Source of the DNA: Pseudoalteromonas luteoviolacea B = ATCC 29581
GTDB taxonomy: Bacteria > Pseudomonadota > Gammaproteobacteria > Enterobacterales > Alteromonadaceae
Assembly: GCA_000333235.1 (NCBI GenBank)
Contig: CAPN01000023.1
Location: forward strand, 124,001-188,000
Direction: 5' to 3'
Length of the DNA: 64,000 bases
Positions 1 to 10,700 of this stretch are shown in pieces (positions within the stretch are counted from its first letter, which is position 1; every line of letters begins with the position of its first letter). A model generated the notes under the pieces. The model was not told the origin of the DNA. It saw only the letters and a list, made by a program, of their open reading frames with translations, and made no database searches. The translations under genes and the position numbers were made by a program.

Positions 1-3
1 ACA

Positions 4-1209
4 ATGAACCGTAAGGTCAACATCTCAGTGGAGAATTTGCCCGATACTTTGAGAGGACAGATCCATGGGGTGGAAAGTGCTATCGATAATGAGAGCCTTG
101 CATTATTTACAGACAACAAAGATGTCAGGGTTACGTTAGAGAATTCAAAGCAAGGACTTCGTGCTTACTCTAATACGTTTAACCATTATGATCTTTGGGG
201 TCGCTTTGTTCGATCAGGACACAAAAAACTTCCTTTAGAAGAAGCCCCGAAAAAAACAATCGTCACGCGTCGAATTTCTGAGAAAGTAGACGGTGTACTG
301 TATGAAGGTGAAATAAAAATAACTCCCGCGGTAGTAAGCAGTAAAAAAGAAGGCGATGATGTTGAATATTTAGTTTGGCCGTCTGATCGCGAAGAAAAAG
401 TTGAAAGAGCATTAATTCGTCTTGCTTCAAAAGGTAAAATTGTAAAGATCAATTTTAAATCTGGTATTCAGTATGCCGTTATCTTTTCAATGAATGAATT
501 GGCCCAAGAATTAAAAGCCGTTGGCCAATCGATGCCTTATCCGCAAATAAAAGAATCGTTAGAAGCATTACAAGGTTCGAAACTTTCATTCAAATACACC
601 GCGGTTGATACAAGAAACCCAGAAATTGATGACTCTTTTTATGAGTCAAATATGAACTTTCTTTCGTCTTTACATTTTAGCGGTAAGAAAGGGCAGGGGG
701 GTAACATCAAATGTGTTGCTTGTTTAAATGCTTTCGTTCACAACATGATCGACAATTTAGAGTACAAAGGGTATTACTTTAATAGTGCTCAAGAATTAAA
801 ACGCGGTTTATCTCGTTGGATGATGTTACGTTTATATCATTTGTGGCGATATGCAGCTCCAGGTAAGACATATCATTTTCGTCTAATTTCTATAATGGAA
901 AAATATGGCACGATCAGTGATGACGATGATATTACAGAAAATAAATTAAAAGCTTTGCGCCGTGATATGACAACTACGATGAAAGATCTTATGGAAAAAG
1001 GTGCAATCTCATCGTATGAAATATCTAATATTAAAGAAGATGATTCGGGTAAAATTATAGACTACGTCTATGAAATGCATCCATCGGCACAATTCTGTGA
1101 GGAAATTCTGACTTTAAATAAACATCACAAACGGATTGAGATACAAGGTGGTAAACGTAGTGTTGAAGTCATTGATGAAGACACATTAGAAGAAATCGTG
1201 AAAGATTAG
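4..1209 (+). CDS. Plasmid-type replication initiator (putative)
   Basis: Probable initiator protein of a secondary replicon, expected to bind the replication origin. The 401-residue product is charged, cytoplasmic (no signal peptide or membrane segment) and has two regions that read like winged-helix units, roughly residues 125-200 and 250-330. I see no diagnostic motif, so the call leans on context: it converges on a clear tus gene with Ter-like sites within 1.1 kb, an arrangement known near the origin of Pseudoalteromonas chromosome II and on IncF-type plasmids. Only three bases precede the ATG, so the start, ribosome site and any iterons lie outside the window. An alternative is another DNA-binding protein of plasmid origin. 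Confidence 0.6.
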   Translation: MNRKVNISVENLPDTLRGQIHGVESAIDNESLALFTDNKDVRVTLENSKQGLRAYSNTFNHYDLWGRFVRSGHKKLPLEEAPKKTIVTRRISEKVDGVLYEGEIKITPAVVSSKKEGDDVEYLVWPSDREEKVERALIRLASKGKIVKINFKSGIQYAVIFSMNELAQELKAVGQSMPYPQIKESLEALQGSKLSFKYTAVDTRNPEIDDSFYESNMNFLSSLHFSGKKGQGGNIKCVACLNAFVHNMIDNLEYKGYYFNSAQELKRGLSRWMMLRLYHLWRYAAPGKTYHFRLISIMEKYGTISDDDDITENKLKALRRDMTTTMKDLMEKGAISSYEISNIKEDDSGKIIDYVYEMHPSAQFCEEILTLNKHHKRIEIQGGKRSVEVIDEDTLEEIVKD

Positions 1210-1231
1210 ACACTATGACGCATACCTAATA

Positions 1232-1255
1232 AAAAGGCCTAACTACAGGCCTTTT
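1232..1255. terminator. Bidirectional terminator between initiator gene and tus
   Basis: AAAAGGCCT and AGGCCTTTT form a perfect 9-bp stem with a 6-base loop, flanked by A and T runs on both sides. It sits in the 76-base gap between two convergent genes, so it can serve both. Confidence 0.8.
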
Positions 1256-1285
1256 AACATAATCTTAATATAACCTTCATTTTAA

Positions 1286-2152
1286 TCAATCGTGTTTTTC
1301 TAAATAAATTCGGTCAACCAAAAAATTATATTCCCGTTTTCTAACATTTTCTTTGTCTTTGATATAGTGAGTTAACTCTCCAACTTTCATCATTGGATCA
1401 GGGTTTAGTGCAATAAAAGGTAAGGCACCGCTAACGTGATAACGTTGTGAATTTGAAAAACGAACATTTACTTCTGGTGTTACTCGAGTGGGTCGTCGGA
1501 TCCGCAATTTGGTATGAGGACTTAAGGACGCAACGCGAGCTTTTTCTTTTTGAACTAGCGTTTGCCATGAAACTTGATCAATCATTCTCGGGTTTGAATA
1601 GTTCGACGACCTTTCAAGCAATTCTATCGCTTGATCTCGGCTAAGCGACTTCGTCGCATGTTTATGCATCCAAGTAAAACGTATCGATTTTGGTTGTTCA
1701 GATTCAAAATGAATTTGCCGGTATGCTGCTAAGGTGATCAGATTTGGAACACTAGCGTGAACTAATTCAAATCGCGCATCGTTGTTAGAGATAGACAACA
1801 CGCTTTTTTTGAAATCTAACTTAGCCTGATTGACTTGCTTTAAGCGCAACTCTAATTGATTACCTTCATCATTAACAAGTAACAAGCCGGGATGGCGTTT
1901 CACCATTTTTCCGCTTTGGTTATTTTCCAAAAAGAGGTCTTTGAATGCCGCAGCAATGAATTTTAATGCTTTCTCTCCGTTTAGTTTTTCTACTTCAATA
2001 CTTTCTTCTATTTTTTCTTCATCTCCTTTTTCAGGAATTGGTAGTCGATAGTATTGTGCCAGTATCACATCACTTTTTTGAATTTCTTCTTCAAGATGAT
2101 TAAGACAATCATTTAGATAGTTGAAAGCAGCAGATATTTTAAATTTATCCAT
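1286..2152 (-). CDS. tus: DNA replication terminus site-binding protein Tus
   Basis: Binds Ter sites and stops replication forks in one direction. Recognised by close similarity to E. coli Tus along its length: an N-terminal helical region ending in a LPxPEK-like segment, ARFELVHASVPNLITLAAYR (Tus: [20 protein letters not shown]), IRFTWMHKHATKSLSRDQ, KLRIRRPTRVTPEV and PFIALNPD followed by VGELTHYI. An upstream in-frame ATG exists at 2167, but I prefer the ATG at 2152: MDKFKIS aligns with the E. coli N-terminus, and a Ter-like site (2157-2169) would then lie just upstream of the gene, as E. coli TerB does in the tus promoter, where Tus represses itself. Neither start has a clear Shine-Dalgarno. 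The gene converges on the initiator gene. Confidence 0.93.
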   Translation of the reverse strand: MDKFKISAAFNYLNDCLNHLEEEIQKSDVILAQYYRLPIPEKGDEEKIEESIEVEKLNGEKALKFIAAAFKDLFLENNQSGKMVKRHPGLLLVNDEGNQLELRLKQVNQAKLDFKKSVLSISNNDARFELVHASVPNLITLAAYRQIHFESEQPKSIRFTWMHKHATKSLSRDQAIELLERSSNYSNPRMIDQVSWQTLVQKEKARVASLSPHTKLRIRRPTRVTPEVNVRFSNSQRYHVSGALPFIALNPDPMMKVGELTHYIKDKENVRKREYNFLVDRIYLEKHD

Positions 2153-2156
2153 ATAA

Positions 2157-2169
2157 GAACACATCATAC
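2157..2169 (-). promoter_or_regulatory. Ter-like Tus binding site 1
   Basis: On the minus strand this reads GTATGATGTGTTC, identical over 13 bases to two other sites in the window and similar to the E. coli Ter core (GTATGTTGTAAC), including the G that pairs with the lockable C6. It overlaps the 5' end of tus. By E. coli polarity it would block forks moving leftwards. Confidence 0.65.
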
Positions 2170-2215
2170 AAATTCGAGTTTCGTTAGCTTGCGGTTCGTT
2201 TCGATTAAAGTCAAT

Positions 2216-2252
2216 CTGATTATGCGCATATTGCTGAGTTAAACATAATCAG
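2216..2252. repeat. Inverted repeat between Ter sites 1 and 2
   Basis: CTGATTATG (2216-2224) and CATAATCAG (2244-2252) are perfect 9-bp arms with a 19-base spacer, placed between two oppositely oriented Ter-like sites in the tus to DAHP synthase promoter region. It could be an operator; function unknown. Confidence 0.5.
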
Positions 2253-2260
2253 TATTTTAA

Positions 2261-2273
2261 GTATGATGTGTTC
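2261..2273 (+). promoter_or_regulatory. Ter-like Tus binding site 2
   Basis: GTATGATGTGTTC on the plus strand, in the intergenic region upstream of the DAHP synthase gene. The match with site 3 extends to AGTATGATGTGTTCA, and both share ATTGCTGAGTTA about 30 bases upstream. Its orientation would block forks moving rightwards. Confidence 0.65.
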
Positions 2274-2375
2274 ATAGTCTACTTTGTATAAAATAGCCTT
2301 AATTTTCTTGCTTGTAATTCCTATATTCTGTAACTTGCAGTGTGTGTAGTCACACATTTGGAATGAGGAAAACAA

Positions 2376-3740
2376 ATGAAAAACTGGAGCCCGAATAGTT
2401 GGAGAGAACATCCAATTGTTCAGCAACCTGAATACCCAAGTCAGGACGAATTAAATAAAGTAGAAAAAGAGCTAAATGCAGCCCCGCCTTTGGTGTTCGC
2501 AGAAGAAACAAGAAGTCTATATAAAAGTTTAGCCGATGTTTGTGAAGGTAAAGCCTTTTTGCTGCAAGGTGGCGATTGTGCAGAATCGTTTAGCGACTTC
2601 AACGCGACCAATATTCGAGATACGTTTAAAACGCTTTTGCAAATGGCGGTAGTACTAACATACGGTGGTAAATGTCCTGTTGTAAAAATAGGTCGAATGG
2701 CAGGTCAATACGCAAAACCGAGATCATCCGATTACGAAACAATTGATGGCTTGACCTTGCCATCTTATCGTGGCGATATAATCAATAGCTTTGAATTCAC
2801 AGAACAAGCTCGCGTGCCTGATCCGCAACGTCTAATGAAAGCCTATCATCATAGTGCTGCAACGTTGAATTTACTCAGAGCTTTTGCGCAAGGTGGATTA
2901 GCCGATCTACACCAAGTTCATCGTTGGAACATGAGTTTTGTCGCAGCAAATCCATTAAAAGACAAATTTCAAAAAGTCGCTGAGCGCATTCAAGAAGCAC
3001 TAGAATTTATGGAAGTGTGCGGTATAGATAGCAACAATGCGCCTAATTTACGTGAAACGTCCCTCTATACATCACATGAAGCGCTTTTACTCGGTTACGA
3101 ACAAGCTCTGACTCGTCGTGATCATTTAAGTGGTGATTGGTATGATTGCTCAGCTCACTTTGTTTGGATTGGCGAACGAACTCGACAACTCGACCACGCT
3201 CACATTGAATTTTTCCGTGGGATTAAAAACCCAATAGGTGTCAAGGTAGGACCTGGCATGCAACCAGATGAATTAATTCAATTGGTGGATGCATTAAATC
3301 CAGATAACATACCAGGCAGATTAACCCTTATTACGCGCATGGGCGCTGATGTACTACCAGAAAAACTGCCTTCGCTAGTTCAAAAGATCCAACAAGAGGG
3401 TAGAAAGGTTGTATGGACCTCTGATCCTATGCACGGCAACACCGAGAAAGCGACGACAGGGTTTAAAACCCGAAATTTCGATAACATTTTAAAAGAAATT
3501 TCTCAATTTTTCGCAGTCCATAAAGCTGAGGGTTCATACCCTGGTGGTGTACACCTAGAAATGACTGGGCAACACGTCACAGAATGTACCGGTGGTGCAT
3601 ATGGTTTATCCGATGAAGACCTAGCGCAGCGTTATCGTACTCAATGTGATCCTCGCCTAAATGCGGACCAAGTATTAGAACTTGGCTTCCTTGTGGCTGA
3701 TCTATTAAAAGATGCTCGGGCAAGCCGCAAAAAGAAATAG
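2376..3740 (+). CDS. Class II 3-deoxy-7-phosphoheptulonate (DAHP) synthase
   Basis: Catalyses condensation of phosphoenolpyruvate with erythrose 4-phosphate, the first step of the shikimate pathway, in the cytoplasm. The 454-residue length and the motifs [10 protein letters not shown] at the N-terminus, [78 protein letters not shown] and [18 protein letters not shown] are typical of the class II (plant/AroAII) family and distinguish it from class I Aro[11 protein letters not shown] carries the metal-binding Cys. The start follows a GAGG ribosome site 9 bases upstream. It is monocistronic: a bidirectional terminator follows. Its promoter shares an intergenic region with tus and a Ter-like site. 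Confidence 0.96.
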   Translation: MKNWSPNSWREHPIVQQPEYPSQDELNKVEKELNAAPPLVFAEETRSLYKSLADVCEGKAFLLQGGDCAESFSDFNATNIRDTFKTLLQMAVVLTYGGKCPVVKIGRMAGQYAKPRSSDYETIDGLTLPSYRGDIINSFEFTEQARVPDPQRLMKAYHHSAATLNLLRAFAQGGLADLHQVHRWNMSFVAANPLKDKFQKVAERIQEALEFMEVCGIDSNNAPNLRETSLYTSHEALLLGYEQALTRRDHLSGDWYDCSAHFVWIGERTRQLDHAHIEFFRGIKNPIGVKVGPGMQPDELIQLVDALNPDNIPGRLTLITRMGADVLPEKLPSLVQKIQQEGRKVVWTSDPMHGNTEKATTGFKTRNFDNILKEISQFFAVHKAEGSYPGGVHLEMTGQHVTECTGGAYGLSDEDLAQRYRTQCDPRLNADQVLELGFLVADLLKDARASRKKK

Positions 3741-3757
3741 TCATCAAGTGACATCCA

Positions 3758-3791
3758 AAACATAAAAGGAGCTTTTGCTCCTTTTATGTTT
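3758..3791. terminator. Bidirectional terminator, DAHP synthase / ppsR
   Basis: A perfect 15-bp stem (AAACATAAAAGGAGC with GCTCCTTTTATGTTT) around a TTTT loop, between convergent genes and touching the ppsR stop codon. Confidence 0.85.
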
Positions 3792-4599
3792 AGTATTTGC
3801 GCCTCTCTAAACCTGCTTCTGAAATAATTTTTGCTGATATTTCTTCAACAGAAAACGACGTAGAATTGAGAAATGGTGTTTTGTTCTTTTTGAATAAACG
3901 TTCTACTTCCATTACTTCCATTCTACATTGCCGAATAGACGCATAGCGAGAATTGGCCATACGCTCTTCACGAATAGCAGCGAGTCTTTCCGGACTTATC
4001 GTTAATCCAAACAGTTTATGTTTGTAAGGTAGAAGACATCGAGGATAACTCCCACTTTCTAAATCATCTTCAGTCATCGGGTAATTCGCCGCTTTAATAC
4101 CATATTGTAACGCCAGGTATAGGCTAGTTGGTGTTTTTCCGCTCCGGCTTACACCAACTAAAATAATGTCGGCTTTTTCATAATCCTTGATATTCGCACC
4201 GTCGTCATTGGCCAGCGCGTAATTCACAGCATCAATTCGATAATCATAGCTTTTCTCATGCATGCTGTGAGTGCGATGCACTTTAGGTACCGGCTCTAAA
4301 TTCAATTCGTGTTTTATTTTTTCACTGAATACACTTAAAAAATCATAACACACGGCTTCAGAAGACCGAATAATATCACTCAGTGTGTGATTAACGAAAG
4401 TAAAAAAAACAATCGGGCGTTCTCCAGCTTTTGCAGCCGTTTGGTTTATTAAACGCTTTATTTCTTCTGCTTTTTCAGGCGTTTCGACAAAAGGAATGGT
4501 TTTATGATTAAATTCAGTAGGGAACAAAGAAAGCGTCGCGTGACCAAACACTTCGGAAGTAATCGCTGTTCCATCTGAAATATAAAAGGCTGTTCTCAT
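3790..4599 (-). CDS. ppsR: PEP synthase regulatory protein (kinase / pyrophosphorylase)
   Basis: Bifunctional serine/threonine kinase and Pi-dependent pyrophosphorylase of the DUF299 family, which inactivates and reactivates phosphoenolpyruvate synthase by phosphorylating a Thr next to its catalytic His. The P-loop GVSRSGKT (residues 149-156) is complete, and the opening FYISDGTAITSEVFGHA and the RTHSMH segment are family signatures. The length (269) is normal. It lies divergently from ppsA, its substrate, with 140 bases between, the standard arrangement in proteobacteria. Confidence 0.95.
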   Translation of the reverse strand: MRTAFYISDGTAITSEVFGHATLSLFPTEFNHKTIPFVETPEKAEEIKRLINQTAAKAGERPIVFFTFVNHTLSDIIRSSEAVCYDFLSVFSEKIKHELNLEPVPKVHRTHSMHEKSYDYRIDAVNYALANDDGANIKDYEKADIILVGVSRSGKTPTSLYLALQYGIKAANYPMTEDDLESGSYPRCLLPYKHKLFGLTISPERLAAIREERMANSRYASIRQCRMEVMEVERLFKKNKTPFLNSTSFSVEEISAKIISEAGLERRKY

Positions 4600-4739
4600 A
4601 TTACTCTTTCTAGTTATGTCGGCACTTAAAATGCGCCAATTAGGTTTACGACATAGTGGCCACCAGTGTAGAATGCTTACGACTTTTTTAAAAGAGTCAC
4701 TTTTCTCTCACATTTAAAATTTGTTTTGGAGACAGTTCC

Positions 4740-7112
4740 GTGCAAGACTACGTTCTCTGGTACCAAGAATTGGGCATGAAAGATGTTCCAAGAGTAGGTG
4801 GTAAAAACGCATCACTTGGGGAAATGATATCAAACCTTGCTAATGCAGGTGTTCAAGTTCCCGGTGGATTCGCAACAACAGCCGATGCTTATAATGAATT
4901 TTTAGAGCAATCCGGAATAAATGAAAAAATCCACACCGCACTCGATACTCTCGACGTTGATGACGTAAATGAATTAGCCAAGGTTGGCGCCAAAATAAGA
5001 CAATGGATTATCGACACACCTTTCCAACCTGAACTAGATAAAGCCATCCGAGAGGCATATCAAACCCTTCACGGAAACCCTGACTTAGATGTCTCATTTG
5101 CTGTACGCTCGTCAGCTACCGCGGAAGATATGCCTGATGCCTCTTTTGCTGGCCAACAAGAAACCTTCTTAAACGTTCGCGGTATCGATGCAGTAATGAC
5201 AGCGATCAAACATGTTTTTGCATCACTGTTTAATGACCGCGCTATTTCATATCGTGTTCATCAAGGTTACGATCATCGCGGTGTTGCGCTCTCAGCGGGT
5301 ATTCAACGCATGGTACGTTCTGACAAAGCCGCGTCTGGTGTTATGTTCAGTATTGATACCGAATCAGGCTTCGAAGACGTAGTATTTGTTACATCATCTT
5401 ATGGCCTAGGTGAAATGGTTGTTCAAGGGGCTGTCAATCCCGACGAGTTTTACGTTCATAAACCAACACTTGCGAAAGGCAAACCTGCTGTAGTTCGTCG
5501 AAATATCGGCTCTAAAGCGGTTCAGATGATTTATTCATCAGACTTAAGCCACGGCAAACAAGTTTCGATCGTCGATGTTGAACCATCACTTTCAACTAAG
5601 TTCTCAATTTCCGATTCGGAAGTACAAGAGTTAGCCAAACAAGCTGTCATCATCGAAAAGCATTACGGACGTCCGATGGACATCGAATGGGCTAAAGATG
5701 GCAATGATGGCAAACTTTACATCGTTCAAGCTCGACCTGAAACGGTTCGCTCTAATGAAGACGCTAACGTAATGGAGCGTTTTCAACTCAAAGCTCACTC
5801 AAAAGTTATCGCGGAAGGTCGTGCGATTGGTCACAAAATCGGATCTGGTGTTGTTCGTGTCCTGAATTCAATCGATGAAATGGACAAAGTTCAGCAAGGT
5901 GATGTGTTAGTTACTGATATGACGGATCCAGACTGGGAGCCAATCATGAAACGTGCCGCAGCCATCGTCACAAATCGTGGTGGCCGTACGTGCCATGCTG
6001 CAATTATCGCACGTGAACTTGGTATTCCGGCTGTTGTTGGATGTGGTAATGCAACAGATCTTATCACGAATAACCAACATGTGACTGTTTCTTGTGCTGA
6101 AGGCGACACAGGGTATATTTATGAAGGTAGTCTTGAGTTTGACGTGCTGACGTCACGTGTTGATCAAATGCCTGACTTACCATTAAAAATAATGATGAAT
6201 GTAGGCAACCCAGACAGAGCATTTGACTTTGCACGTTTGCCACACGCAGGTATCGGTCTAGCGAGATTAGAATTTATTATTAACCGAATGATCGGCGTGC
6301 ATCCAAAAGCACTAATTAACTTTGACGCTCAAGATACTGAACTTCAAGCTACGATAAGCGATATGATGGCCGGATATGAATCACCGGTAGAATATTATAT
6401 CAGTAAACTGGTAGAAGGAATTTCAACATTAGGTTGTGCGTTTGCACCAGAGCGCGTCATTGTCCGTATGTCTGATTTTAAATCAAACGAATATGCGAAT
6501 TTAATTGGCGGTCAGCAATACGAGCCAGAAGAAGAAAATCCGATGATTGGATTCCGTGGTGCATCACGTTATATCTCTGAAGATTTTCGTGAGTGTTTTG
6601 CTTTAGAGTGCGAAGCCATTAAACGCGTTCGTAACGACATGGGCTTAACTAACGTAGAAATTATGATCCCGTTTGTTCGAACACTAGAAGAAGCGGCAAG
6701 AGTAATTGAACTACTGGAAGAGCATGGTTTAAAACGCGGTGAAAACGGTCTTAAAGTGATCATGATGTGTGAACTACCATCAAACGCGTTACTTGCTGAA
6801 GAATTTCTTGAGTATTTCGACGGTTTCTCAATCGGTTCTAACGATTTAACGCAACTTACTTTAGGTCTAGACAGAGACTCTGGTTTGATTGCACACCTAT
6901 TTGATGAGCGTAATCCGGCGATTAAAAAACTACTTTCTATGGCAATAAAAACCGCTAAAGCAAAAGGGAAATATGTGGGCATCTGTGGGCAAGGGCCATC
7001 GGATCACGAAGATTTTGCTGCTTGGTTAGTTGCTGAAGGTATCGATTCAGTATCGTTGAACCCTGATACTGTATTAGAAACTTGGTTGTACTTAGCAGAT
7101 AAATTTAATTAA
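4740..7112 (+). CDS. ppsA: Phosphoenolpyruvate synthase
   Basis: Converts pyruvate and ATP to phosphoenolpyruvate, AMP and phosphate for gluconeogenesis. Domains in order: N-terminal ATP-grasp PPDK domain ([26 protein letters not shown]), central phosphohistidine domain with [21 protein letters not shown] (catalytic His at residue 419), and a C-terminal TIM barrel with IGFRGASRY and CGQGPSD. The 790-residue length matches E. coli PpsA. The start codon is GTG, supported by GGAG about 9 bases upstream. The TCH segment keeps the Thr that PpsR modifies, and ppsR lies divergently upstream. Confidence 0.97.
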   Translation: MQDYVLWYQELGMKDVPRVGGKNASLGEMISNLANAGVQVPGGFATTADAYNEFLEQSGINEKIHTALDTLDVDDVNELAKVGAKIRQWIIDTPFQPELDKAIREAYQTLHGNPDLDVSFAVRSSATAEDMPDASFAGQQETFLNVRGIDAVMTAIKHVFASLFNDRAISYRVHQGYDHRGVALSAGIQRMVRSDKAASGVMFSIDTESGFEDVVFVTSSYGLGEMVVQGAVNPDEFYVHKPTLAKGKPAVVRRNIGSKAVQMIYSSDLSHGKQVSIVDVEPSLSTKFSISDSEVQELAKQAVIIEKHYGRPMDIEWAKDGNDGKLYIVQARPETVRSNEDANVMERFQLKAHSKVIAEGRAIGHKIGSGVVRVLNSIDEMDKVQQGDVLVTDMTDPDWEPIMKRAAAIVTNRGGRTCHAAIIARELGIPAVVGCGNATDLITNNQHVTVSCAEGDTGYIYEGSLEFDVLTSRVDQMPDLPLKIMMNVGNPDRAFDFARLPHAGIGLARLEFIINRMIGVHPKALINFDAQDTELQATISDMMAGYESPVEYYISKLVEGISTLGCAFAPERVIVRMSDFKSNEYANLIGGQQYEPEEENPMIGFRGASRYISEDFRECFALECEAIKRVRNDMGLTNVEIMIPFVRTLEEAARVIELLEEHGLKRGENGLKVIMMCELPSNALLAEEFLEYFDGFSIGSNDLTQLTLGLDRDSGLIAHLFDERNPAIKKLLSMAIKTAKAKGKYVGICGQGPSDHEDFAAWLVAEGIDSVSLNPDTVLETWLYLADKFN

Positions 7113-7141
7113 TTTATCCTAGAATCTTAAGATTTCTAATT

Positions 7142-7166
7142 AAAGCCTACTTTGTAAGTAGGCTTT
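7142..7166 (+). terminator. ppsA terminator
   Basis: AAAGCCTACTT and AAGTAGGCTTT form a perfect 11-bp stem with a 3-base loop, followed by CTTTTTT, 30 bases after the ppsA stop. Confidence 0.9.
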
Positions 7167-7313
7167 CTTTTTTGGCTGAAGCAAAACGCATATATCACTA
7201 GTCAGAAAGATTGATATAACGCTGTCTTAACCAACGGATCTGAAACGCTCTATTTCTGAATATTTCTCTATTGAATTTTGACTATTGCTGAGTTATCTAT
7301 TATTTGGACTATA

Positions 7314-7326
7314 GTATGATGTGTTC
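7314..7326 (+). promoter_or_regulatory. Ter-like Tus binding site 3
   Basis: GTATGATGTGTTC again, in the non-coding gap between ppsA and the next gene, with ATTGCTGAGTTA at 7284-7295 in the same relation as at site 2. It has the same orientation as site 2, so it would be a second block to rightward forks. Confidence 0.65.
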
Positions 7327-7370
7327 ACAGATTCAAAATAGCAAGGTGCTCTTAGGACCAACTCTAATTC

Positions 7371-7607
7371 CTACTTAGATAACCACAAATCAATTTTAAC
7401 GCATGTTTGTTTAAACGCTTTTTGTACTCGTTTTAAATAGTGCTTAGCTTTAATATTTACCATTGAAAAACACAACAGTGCAAACAATAGGAAGACAATA
7501 GAAGGTCCAGGAACAACGATGAAAATGATAGCTAACAGAATACAAATTGAGCCTAAGAGCGAGTAAAAGACTTTCGACACGATATTCTCCCCAATAGAAT
7601 ATTTCAT
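7371..7607 (-). CDS. Small PGPGW-family membrane protein
   Basis: A 78-residue inner-membrane protein with two predicted transmembrane helices (about residues 13-30 and 33-50) joined at the motif VVPGPSIVFLLFALLCFS, which matches the PGPGW family of putative transmembrane proteins (the W position is not conserved here). A basic C-terminal tail follows. Function is unknown for the family. It is alone between ppsA and the YdiJ-type gene, which is divergent from it. Confidence 0.75.
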   Translation of the reverse strand: MKYSIGENIVSKVFYSLLGSICILLAIIFIVVPGPSIVFLLFALLCFSMVNIKAKHYLKRVQKAFKQTCVKIDLWLSK

Positions 7608-7738
7608 TCAACCTTTTAGTTCACTTTAGCGTAAAATATCGGAAAGACTGTTTCGAGTTGTAACGCCATGTAAAAAATGCCGTTTGCAGCACGCAACTAC
7701 ATGTTACAATAAACAAAAAGTACCAGTGTATCCGTATC

Positions 7739-10700
7739 ATGATTGCCCAAATTACCCGACAAGACACCGCATCTGATTTATTAAATCAATACATCAACGT
7801 TTTACAAAAAAAAGGATTTCGCGGTGAGTCCGACACGAGTTATGCAACGCGATTAGTTACTTCAACTGACAATAGTATATATCAAGAACTCCCTCAAGCG
7901 GTGCTCTTTCCTAAAGACGAAAAAGACATTCAAACAGCGCTAGAATGTGCCTCTCAAGATCCTTTTTTATCGTTAACATTTGGACCTCGAGGTGGGGGTA
8001 CTGGTACTAATGGACAAAGTCTAACTCCTGGTATTGTCATCGACCTTTCTAGGCACATGCGTTCAATACTCGAGATAAACGTCGAAGAAAAGTGGGTAAA
8101 GGTTCAAGCTGGCGTTATTAAAGATCAATTAAATGATTTCTTAAAACCATATGGATTTTTTTTCTCGCCCGATTTATCAACCAGCAATCGAGCCACAATA
8201 GGTGGAATGATTAATACAGATGCATCAGGTCAGGGTTCTTTGGTTTACGGCAAGACAAGTGATCATGTATTAGAGTTAAAAACGTTTTTAGTAGATGGCA
8301 CTGAACTGAATACTAAGCCTATACCTACTGAGAAGGCAAAAATAATTGCTGAACAAAATTCGAAAATAGGTAACCTTTATAAGCAAGTACTCGAAACTTG
8401 CGAAGGACAACGAGCATTAATTTTAGAAAAATTTCCCAGATTAAATCGCTTTTTAACTGGTTATGACTTAGAGCATGTACTAAGTAATGACTTGCAAACT
8501 TTCGACCTGAGCCGGTTGATCACAGGTTCGGAAGGTTCTCTAGGAATTGTCACAACAGCAAAACTTAACTTAACGCCAATTCAACCTTTTAAAACTCTCA
8601 TCAATATTAAATACGACAGTTTTGATTCTGCACTTCGTAATTCTCCATTTTTAGTTGCGGCTAATGCAACTTCTGTTGAGACTGTTGATAGTAAAGTCCT
8701 TAATTTAGCGCGGCAAGACATTGTTTGGCACTCTGTGTCTCATTTAATCCAAGATATCCCAAATAAAGATATGCAAGGATTAAATATGGTTGAATTTAAT
8801 GGCGAGTCGTTAGACGAAATAGAGGCAAAAGTTAAAACCCTGTGTTCGCAGTTAGATTTATTAATAGACGAGGGAAAAGCTGGCGTCATCGGGTATCAGC
8901 TCACAAATTCAAAGGCTGATATTCTCAAAATCTATACGATGCGTAAAAAAGCAGTAGGCCTGCTTGGAAATGCCAAAGGTCAACAAAAGCCTATCGCGTT
9001 TGCCGAAGATACTGCGGTGCCTCCTGAAAATCTTGCTGATTTTATTACAGAATTTAGGCACCTTCTCGATACGAAAGGACTTAACTATGGCATGTTTGGA
9101 CATGTTGACGCAGGTGTGCTTCACGTCCGTCCTGCATTAGATTTGTGCGATCCAGCGCAAGAAAAGTTAATGCGAGAAATCTCGGATGAGGTTGTTGCTC
9201 TTACCGCTAAATACGGCGGCTTAATGTGGGGCGAACACGGCAAGGGATACCGAAGTGAATATGGTCCCGCTTTTTTTGGTGAGGCATTGTTTAATGAATT
9301 AAGAAAAATTAAAGCGGTTTTTGACCCAAAAAACAGGATTAATCCGGGCAAGATCTGTACTCCCTATAGCAGCAACTCAAAACTGGTGTCGGTTGATGGG
9401 AAAAAACGCTCTTGGTTTGACAAAGAAATTCCTATTGAGGTTAGACAAAGTTTTGATAACGCAATGACCTGTAATGGCAATGGACTGTGCTTTAATTACG
9501 ATGAAACATCGCCTATGTGCCCATCTTATAAAGTAACAAAAGACAGACGGCATTCACCAAAAGGCCGCGCAACCTTAATGCGAGAATGGCTTCGTTTACA
9601 GGAAAATAAAAATGCCCATGTGCTAGAAACTGAGCAGAATTTGGAGAAAGGAAATCTAGTATCAACTTGGTGGGAAAGGGCAGTGCATACTTATCGTAAG
9701 AGCAAAGGTCAATATGATTTTTCACATGAAGTAAAAGAATCGCTCGATGAATGCTTGGCATGTAAAGCGTGTTCCACTGCCTGCCCTATAAAAGTAGACG
9801 TCCCAACGTTTCGGGCACGTTTTTTAAATCTTTATCACACAAGATATTTAAGACCTTCGAAAGACTTTTTCGTCGCGAACGTTGAAGCAACCGCACCGTT
9901 AATGGCAAAGATGCCTAGAGTAATTAACGGCATATTATCGCTCAGACCAATTTCAAAACTATTAGAAAAATCGATTGGTTATGTTGATACGCCACTTTTA
10001 TCGATACCAACATTAGATAAAAGAATATCGGACATTTCGAAGTTTGATCAAAAAACATTTGAATCATTAAGCACGGAGCAGAAGGCTCGCTCAGTTTTCA
10101 TTGTTCAAGATCCCTTTACGACGTTTTATGAAGCCGAGCTTGTCGCTGATTTTGTAGAACTGATCAGTAAACTTGGATTTAATCCGATCGTATTGCCATT
10201 TATGCCTAATGGAAAGCCACAACATGTTAAAGGCTTTTTAAAACAATTTAAAACAACGGCAAAAAATGCATCTGAATTTCTAAATTCGCTAGTTGATTAT
10301 AATATTCCCTTCGTCGGATTAGATGCTTCTTTAGTGATGGTCTATCGAGACGAATATAAGAAAATTTTATCCCCTGAACAACGCGGAAACTTCCACGTAC
10401 AGTTGGCGCATGAGTGGATCGAAAACATTATTACCACAGATGAAGTAAAGAAACGGTTTAATCAAGCCGGTACCACCAATAGAAAAATTACGCTGTTACA
10501 TCACTGTACCGAAACTACTGCATTACCCAATGCATCTAAAACGTGGTTATCTATTTTTAATTTAGTTGGCGCAAACGTAGATAGTCCCTCAACTGGATGC
10601 TGTGGTATGGCTGGTACTTATGGTCATGAAGTTGATCATGTTGAAAATTCAAAAACACTTTATAGACTAAGCTGGGAGAAACACGTTAAGTCAACTAATC

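Noticed and set aside
2204..2231. dif-like sequence containing TTATGCGCATA between the Ter sites
   Set aside because: The XerC-like arm is good, but the normally invariant XerD arm matches in only about half its positions.
2220..2426. 68-codon minus-strand frame upstream of the DAHP synthase gene
   Set aside because: Overlaps the DAHP synthase start, the Ter-like site and the promoter region; no ribosome site or family signature.
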